Below the pieces are notes generated by a model. That model worked only from the letters and a program-made list of their open reading frames with translations, was not told the DNA's origin and searched no databases. Of a DNA stretch of 64,000 nt, positions 57,420-64,000 are shown piece by piece. The position numbers and the translations under genes are program-made. Source of the stretch: Hybos culiciformis (taxonomy: Eukaryota; Arthropoda; Insecta; Diptera; Hybotidae); assembly GCA_964007475.1 (NCBI GenBank), contig OZ023273.1, positions 74,487,524 to 74,551,523 of the forward strand, read 5' to 3'. The stretch's first letter is position 1. Each line of letters begins with the position of its first letter.

Positions 57420-59660
57420 CAGGGCTGCAAACCCGTGAAAAATCGGGTTCAGGTTCGGGTACGACTTTGAAAATTTTAATGGGTTCGGTTCAGGTTCGGG
57501 TTCAAATCTTTTAATCAAAATAACTCAATGATGTTAAAAAATATTACATGAATATCAAAATTCGAGCTTTTTTAAACTGTTCATATAAAATATAAATTGA
57601 TTACTTAATAAGTTTATATAGAAAAAGTTATTAGGTAGTCTTTAAAAATGTTATATTTTTTAACTTTTGTTGAGTTTTGTTTAGTTTTGAAAAAAATCCC
57701 CAATTCAGTATAAAATAGAACAACTCAGAATTTTATTTCTATTGCTCAATATTTTATTTATTAAAAAAATTCTCATTTAGTCTTACAAATAATATGTTTT
57801 TGAAATTTTCTTGGTTTAGTCCAGTTCTCTGGGGTGATAAAACGAATTTTAGGCCAGAAAAGGCTCGCTCTACACTAACTTGTGTAGCAGGAACGACTAA
57901 TATTACCACTAAAAGTGGTACGTCCTATTTGTGTTCATCCCAGAAATTTAAAATATTTTAATTTTTTGATATTCTAGGGTAAGCTTCATAGATCACAAAC
58001 TCATTTTTGACGGCAGTATTTGACTTATTATCAATATTTAGGGTTTTTAAATTGAAATTATCGTTTTCCTGTTTTTTTAGCATTTCTTCTTCAATTTCTT
58101 CCCTGGAGGAATTCGAACTTGGACTAGTTATATTAAGATCCACATTTGTAGTTTTTTCGTTGGTTATGTTATTATGTCCCGCTTTTACTTCTTTTAAATT
58201 TTTTATTGTGTTCTAAATTTGTTGTTTGGCTTTGGTAACATTTTATTGTTTGAAAAATACCTTAAATCTGGGGTCTAAGTATACAGCAGCATACAAAAGT
58301 TCATGTTTGATAAATTATTTTTGACGTTTATTGATATTTGAGCATAAATCAGCCCCTAACTTTTTCTTAACATTTTGTTGTAAATCTAATTTAAATTTGA
58401 TCCAAAATCGATAAAAATCTCCTAAGTTCATTTGCTCGTTTTGTAATTTCAATATTAACTTTTTCACTGGCTCAACAATTATAAGAAAATCTGAAATAAA
58501 ATTCCATGTATTGTCTTCTAATGTTAGTTGAAAATCCATAATATCGGAGCAAAAAGATTTGTATTCAAATAAACGTTGAAGCATGTCAAAAGTGGAGTTC
58601 CACCGAGTTGGACAATCTATAATAGCCTTCTTCAAGTTGAATTTTCTGGATATATTAATTATTTTGGGTGTTCTTAGTTTTTTACAAACGTTTCTGCACA
58701 TATCAATCTTCTTCCTAACTGAAATACATGTAGTAATTGTGTCGTTAACTGCTAATTGAATAGTATGAGCAACGCATTTAAAATGAATAATATTAGCATA
58801 TGATCTGGCTAATATTTCCACTACCTCTTCTACGTTTATAACCGTTATTACTTCATACTGATCTTGATCATTATCGTCATTATTATTTTCTTCTTCCTCA
58901 AACTCAGGACATTCAAATTCATTTCTTAATAGCTCGGTAGCTTTTAACATATTTCTCACATTGTCAGATGTAATAGAGTATATTTGAGTTAATTTGATAT
59001 TGTAAGATTGAATAACTTCAATTATGACGTTTTTGATATAAACTCCTGTTTGTCGATCATCTACCTCAAACATTGCTAAATTTCTTAAAATAATTTTTTT
59101 ATTGCTAACAAATTGGGCGTTTATTCCAATAATGCTTCTACCCATCCGGGACGCTGAATCAATTTTTAATGAAACTAATTTTGTTTCTAACTCTTGCATA
59201 ATTTGAATTTTTATTTTGTTTGCTTTATCGCTGACAAAATCTTTTATATTTTGTCGATTAATTTTTATATTTAATTTTTCCATTATCGGTTGAATAATAT
59301 CTCGCATTCATCCACAATCTTCGAAAATTGTTAACGGTCGTCCATTAACAGTTACTAGTTTAACGCAAGCATTGATAAATATTTATTTTGACATACTAAT
59401 TTTAATTAAATTGGAAAAACCGTCTATAGTACTTGAATTTCTATTCCACTCTTTACTTTTCTTAGAAATTATTGATTGTGATTTTTGAGCTTGTTTTTCT
59501 TTAAAAATATCTTCATTTACACCAGGGTGTTTCCGTTTGAGATGTCGCCCAAGATTTGCAGTATGTTTTCCTTTCATAATTAATGCACATTTTGTACAGG
59601 TGGATTCATCTTTAATATAATCATATTTGAAAAAAAGTCTTAACTGCATTCTGCTTTCCA
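57420..59660 (-). mobile_element. hAT element, left end plus transposase
   Basis: A hAT-like end CAGGGCTGCAAACCCG at 57420 is followed by repeats of GGGTTCAGGTTCGGGT to about 57510, then by the end of a transposase gene on the minus strand. The matching other end was not found to the right of 59660, so the element is truncated there or the end has diverged beyond recognition. Confidence 0.6.
57754..59649 (-). pseudogene. hAT transposase with BED finger, seven in-frame stops
   Basis: One uninterrupted minus frame of 632 codons runs from the BED zinc finger (CTKCALIMKGKHTANLGRHL, then KRKH) through KLVTVNGRPLTIFEDCG, SITSDNVRNMLKA, FKCVAHTIQLAVND, CPTRWNSTFDML and YAAVYLDPRFKV to the dimerisation domain ATQVSVERAFSGLKFVLSP. 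This is the full ordinary length of a hAT transposase. It is broken only by stops, near 59383, 59308, 58315, 58262, 58232, 57958 and 57925; no frameshift is needed. The conserved acidic and Trp-Asn-Ser-Thr landmarks remain. Confidence 0.9.
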
Positions 59661-59699
59661 GACATCTGTAAGGGTTTATTTAAAAATATAAATAACGTT

Positions 59700-60325
59700 T
59701 TTATTCTATTATGGTATTATATACTTTGATTTGTAAGTTGCTTTGATAATGTTTTTTCTGATACCCACTAATTTTTGAAGTTTTGTACAAGCACTTGTTT
59801 TTTTTTAATTTTAATTAAAATATATTTCTTTTTAATTTTTGTTCTCTTGTTCAGGCTAAAAGAATAATGTGCGTAATTAAATAATAATTATGGCAATCAA
59901 CCAACATAAAAAGTACAGCATTAATGATTACTGTCTATTGCTATCAAAATTCAAAATCATATTCGTTTTACTTATCATTTTTTGTTTTATTTTTTTTGCA
60001 AGTGCATAGTAGGCATAGAAATTAAAAATAAAAAAAAACTTGCAGAAACATGAAAAAAAATATGTACACTATCTATCTATTAACCAAAAGCAATACAAAT
60101 ATATTTATATATGAACATACTACATATGGATATACAAGTAGAATATATATTCTCTCTAAATAATTTTGTAGTTGTATTTACTATTTACTTACATATATAT
60201 TTCTAGTTTCAGTAGTAGAAGTAGGTATATTATTAGGAACATACATACCAGTGGCCAGCGGTCTAAGGTGCTCCAGGTGCAGAGCACACTCTATTAAAAA
60301 ATACCTTATCAAAGTAAAATTATAA
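59700..60325. other. Gene-free AT-rich stretch
   Basis: No coding region or paired terminal repeat is recognised. A GC-richer patch near 60250-60292 (CAGTGGCCAGCGGTCTAAGG) resembles a lone hAT end without a partner. Confidence 0.45.
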
Positions 60326-60330
60326 AAAAA

Positions 60331-60564
60331 ACACGAAGCAGTCATAGAACTGCCTACAGAAGTTTATACTTAAAGATTTAAAAACTATGAAAAAAACTAT
60401 GAATAACAGTGGCTACAAATGATGGGCTGCTCAGTAAAAAATGTAAATTAAAATAAAAATCAGTCCATCAGTCCAAAAGCAGTCCATTATTTGTAGCCAC
60501 TGTTATTTCATAGTTTAAATCTTAAGTATAAACTTCTGTAGGCAGTTCTATGACTGCTTCGTGT
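60331..60564. mobile_element. Long palindrome, ACACGAAGCAGTC arms (third copy)
   Basis: Arms of about 100 bp match those at 4616 and 11487; the central spacer again has AGTCCATCAGTCC. Unlike the other two copies it has no adjacent 110-bp-unit array, so it can exist by itself. Confidence 0.75.
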
Positions 60565-60945
60565 TTTTTTTATTCGTTTTTCGTTTTTTTTATATGCATG
60601 CATACTGAAAGATGTAATATCTTCTATTGTATATTTTTATTGTTTAAATAAATAATTAAACAAACACAAAAAAATATCAAAATACTATTTACCATAACCC
60701 AAAACAAAAAATTTTTCTATGGCTTTTTTTCTTTTCTTTTTTATTTATATATACATAAATAACTAAAAAATGTAATATCTTATATCGTATATTTTTCTTG
60801 ATTAAATAAATAAAAAAATAAAAAACAACACAAAAAAATATCAAAATACTGTTTACTATTACCATAGATTAAGAATGCTATTACCCAAAAATTATGATTC
60901 ATGTGTTTTTTTATTATATTTTAGAAATGCAAAATCATATGGGTT

Positions 60946-61014
60946 GTATGGCTTAGTGGCTAGAACATCGGACTATAAGAGTGAAGGTGTCAGGTTCGAT
61001 TCCCCAATGAATAC
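60946..61014 (+). repeat. tRNA-like module, plus orientation (copy 1)
   Basis: A-box-like TGGCTTAGTGGCTAGAACA and B-box CAGGTTCGATTCCCC at tRNA spacing. Anticodon and T stems do not pair well, so it is tRNA-derived rather than a working tRNA gene. The same sequence recurs at 62549-62617. Confidence 0.55.
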
Positions 61015-62209
61015 ATTTTTTTTTCATTTTTTTGAACATAATAATTTTTTTTTTTTGAACATAATTTTTTTATTGGTAGAATATGTAATTTTTTTGCTTG
61101 TAATATTGGGCCCTATATATACATATATTTGAAATTAAAAAAGTGTACGATAATTATGAATTCCTACCCAAAATTTTTGGTCTGGTAATCTTTATTTCAC
61201 CAGAGCTACCTATTTTGAAATTTTTTTTTTTTGCATATTTTGAGCCGGGAAAACCTATAATGATAAATTTCTTGATCGATATCTATACTATCAATGCCAA
61301 AATATACCTATGTTGTTTGTAACGAGTTTAGTGCGTCCAATATTATAAATTTGTTTTATAGGATATAATGTTTATAACTTTAGTGGTTACATGATCTCTG
61401 TAAAAAATAATCTAGAGTGTGTAAAAACATTTCCCAGATGTTTCGAAAATTATTTTATTTGATGGAAAATCAGCTCGAATAACTAATTTAAATTAAACAT
61501 TATGAATTATAAATCGAAATTTTGTTCATATAAATCGAATTTTAAGACATTTTACTAAATTTTTGTTCATATTAATCAATTGTTAAATAATTTTATTAAA
61601 TTTTGGCATTTAAATCTATTTTATTGTATTTTGTTTATATAAGTCTTATCTGTAAAAGTTCATCATCGACTGGAAATAATATTATTTGTCTAGCTAAATC
61701 TATAATTAATTTGAGACGTTAAATAATATGAAGTTAACAATATTTTATATTTTTATATTTAATCATTCGTAACTGCGTGAAATTCCGAAGTTTTCACAAT
61801 CTGCATGTCAAAATAAAAAATAGACGAAAATATAAAATTGAAATTAGAATCGAATTTGGCAAATAATATTTAAGCTATAAATTAAAAAATATAGGATCAA
61901 ATAATAAATGTATATTTCTATTCCTAACTATTACTTTTTAATTATTTCATAGTCCCTTATTTTATTATACATATATAAATAAATCGACAATAAGTTCCGT
62001 TGTCACATGAGAGATTTTTTTTGGGGACCCACAAAGAAAAGGATTATTTAATTTCTTTTTTTTAATGAAAAACTATAAATCATATTTTTATTTTAATTCA
62101 AGAATTGTTAAGTGGTGCAAAAATTTAATTTTTATCATATATCATATGAATATTTAACGTTTTCCAAAAATACTAAAAGGATTTGTTTCTTTATTAAAAA
62201 AAAAAAATC

Positions 62210-62280
62210 CTCATTGGGAATCGAACCAGGCACCTTCAGACTTACAGTGTGATGTTCTACTATAATACTAAGCCATATTG
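62210..62280 (-). repeat. tRNA-like module, minus orientation (copy 1)
   Basis: In reverse complement it has ATGGCTTAGTATTATAGTAG and CTGGTTCGATTCCC, and shares the GAAGGTG core with the plus module. It is the mirror partner that closes the 1.6-kb unit; the second copy is at 63809-63879. Confidence 0.55.
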
Positions 62281-62510
62281 CCTATATAAGTTTAGCTTTC
62301 TAAACAAATACAAAAAATATTTTTGATTTATTTTCCTAAATAATATTAAATCTCATTATATGGCAATGAGATTAATTTTTTGATTGGTTAGTTAATTTTT
62401 CAAACTCGTTTTTTGAGTATTCTAATTCTTTTCTTATTTTTTTTTTTGAGTATTATTTTTTATTCCCCTACAATAAAATAAAAACAAAAAAATGAATGGT
62501 TTATTAGAAT

Positions 62511-64000
62511 TTTTTTATTATATTTTAGAAAGCAAAAATTATATGGCCGTATGGCTTAGTGGCTAGAACATCGGACTATAAGAGTGAAGGTGTCAGGTTC
62601 GATTCCCCAATGAATACATTTTTTTTTAAATTTTTTTGAACATAATAATTTTTAAAATTTTTTGAACATAATTTTTTTATTGGTAGAATATGTAATTTTT
62701 TTGCTTGTAATATTGGACATATATTTGAAATTAAAAAAGTGTACGATAATTATGAATTCCTACCCAAAATTTTTGGTCTGGTAATCTTTATTTCACCAGA
62801 GCTACCTATTTTGAAAATATTTTTTTTTTTTGCATATTTTGAGCCGGGAAAACCTATAATGATAAATTACTTGATCGATATCTATACTATCAATGCCAAA
62901 ATATACCTATGTTGTTTGTAACGAGTTTAGTGCGTCCAATATTATAAATTTGTTTTATAGGATATAATGTTTATAACTTTAGTGGTTACATGATCTCTGT
63001 AAAAAATAATCTAGAGTGTGTAAAAACATTTCCCAGATGTTTCGAAAATTATTTTATTTGATGGAAAATCAGCTCGAATAACTAATTTAAATTAAACATT
63101 ATGAATTATAAATCGAAATTTTGTTCATATAAATCGAATTTTAAGACATTTTACTAAATTTTTGTTCATATTAATCAATTGTTAAATAATTTTATTAAAT
63201 TTTGGCATTTAAATCTATTTTATTGTATTTTGTTTATATAAGTCTTATCTGTAAAAGTTCATCATCGACTGGAAATAATATTATTTGTCTAGCTAAATCT
63301 ATAATTAATTTGAGACGTTAAATAATATGAAGTTAACAATATTTTATATTTTTATATTTAATCATTCGTAACTGCGTGAAATTCCGAAGTTTTCACAATC
63401 TGCATGTCAAAATAAAAAATAGACGAAAATATCAAATTGAAATTAGAATCGAATTTGGCAAATAATATTTAAGCTATAAATTAAAAAATATAGGATCAAA
63501 AAATAAATGTATATTTCTATTGCTAACTATTACTTTTTAATTATTTCATAGTCCCTTATTTTATTATACATATATAAATAAATCGACAATAAATTCCGTT
63601 GTCACATGAGAATTTTTTTTTGGGGACCCACAAAGAAAAGGATTATTTAATTTCTTTTTTTTAATGAAAAACTATAAATCATATTTTTATTTTAATTCAA
63701 GAATTGTTAAGTGGTGCAAAAATTTAATTTTTATCATATATCATATGAATATTTAACGTTTTCCAAAAATACTAAAAGGATTTGTTTCTTTATTAAAAAA
63801 AAAAAATCCTCATTGGGAATCGAACCAGGCACCTTCAGACTTACAGTGTGATGTTCTACTATAATACTAAGCCATATTGCCTATATAAGTTTAGCTTTCT
63901 AAACAAATACAAAAAATATTTTTGATTTATTTTCCTAAATAATATTAAATCTCATTATATGGCAATGAGATTAATTTTTTGATTGGTTAGTTAATTTTTC
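62511..64000. repeat. 1.6-kb tandem duplication, copy 2 (runs off the window)
   Basis: Repeats copy 1 from the tRNA-like module (62549-62617) through the array unit (62745-62860) to the minus tRNA-like module (63809-63879). The window ends inside it, so whether a third copy follows is unknown. Confidence 0.9.

Larger units (their letters stand above)
60905..62510. repeat. 1.6-kb tandem duplication, copy 1
   Basis: Nearly identical to 62511-64000 with an offset of about 1596-1599 bases. Each copy starts with a plus-oriented tRNA-like module, holds a single unit of the 110-bp array family (61150-61260) and AT-rich sequence, and ends with a minus-oriented tRNA-like module. Differences are few, which points to a recent event. 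Confidence 0.9.

Noticed and set aside
60946..61014. Possible functional tRNA gene
   Set aside because: A- and B-box-like blocks are present, but acceptor, anticodon and T stems do not pair, and it is duplicated with mirrored partners, so a tRNA-derived repeat is more likely.

Overview
The window looks like AT-rich insect nuclear DNA, most likely from a fly (Diptera). The evidence is two intron-containing host genes plus a dense load of eukaryotic transposons. One gene is a chitinase-like growth factor closest to the Idgf4 branch; the other is a homologue of lysosome-positioning subunit BORCS6. There are no operons, no Shine-Dalgarno-led gene strings and no CRISPR array. Apart from the two genes, almost everything that can be recognised is mobile DNA or its decay products.

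Layout. 0-3 kb: a Harbinger-type MITE, a foldback repeat and a retroposon-like stretch. 3-6 kb: a BEL/Pao gag fragment, tandem arrays, a long palindrome and an internally deleted hAT element with a perfect 8-bp target duplication. 6.5-12.3 kb: a piggyBac transposase gene on the minus strand, split in two by a 3.9-kb insertion. 13-19 kb: foldback and TIR elements and a large array of units of about 110 bp. 20.0-26.2 kb: the BORCS6 homologue on the minus strand (five exons found), with a transposon in each of its three long introns; the one at 20878-21851 is a Mutator-like element with the end of its transposase. 26.6-40 kb: a nested mosaic of foldback elements, hAT remnants, a Harbinger MITE and segmental duplications. 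41-44.2 kb: a large TIR element built on a repeated motif. 47.4-57.2 kb: the Idgf gene on the plus strand (three exons), with a P-element-like THAP transposon inside its 8.1-kb first intron. 57.4-59.7 kb: a hAT transposase pseudogene whose frame is intact except for in-frame stops. 60.9-64.0 kb: a 1.6-kb tandem duplication carrying tRNA-like modules in inverted pairs.

The strongest unusual signal is a set of foldback elements whose arms are short motifs repeated in tandem and mirrored on the other arm. Each family uses a different motif. Four copies of one family have GGG/CCC-like ends and exact 9-bp target duplications, one of them with its empty target site also in the window. A further element with the same ends and a 9-bp duplication carries a Mutator transposase remnant, which suggests Mutator-like ancestry. 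Three of the four copies have also captured a tRNA-derived SINE-like module. The two host genes have no evident functional link to each other.
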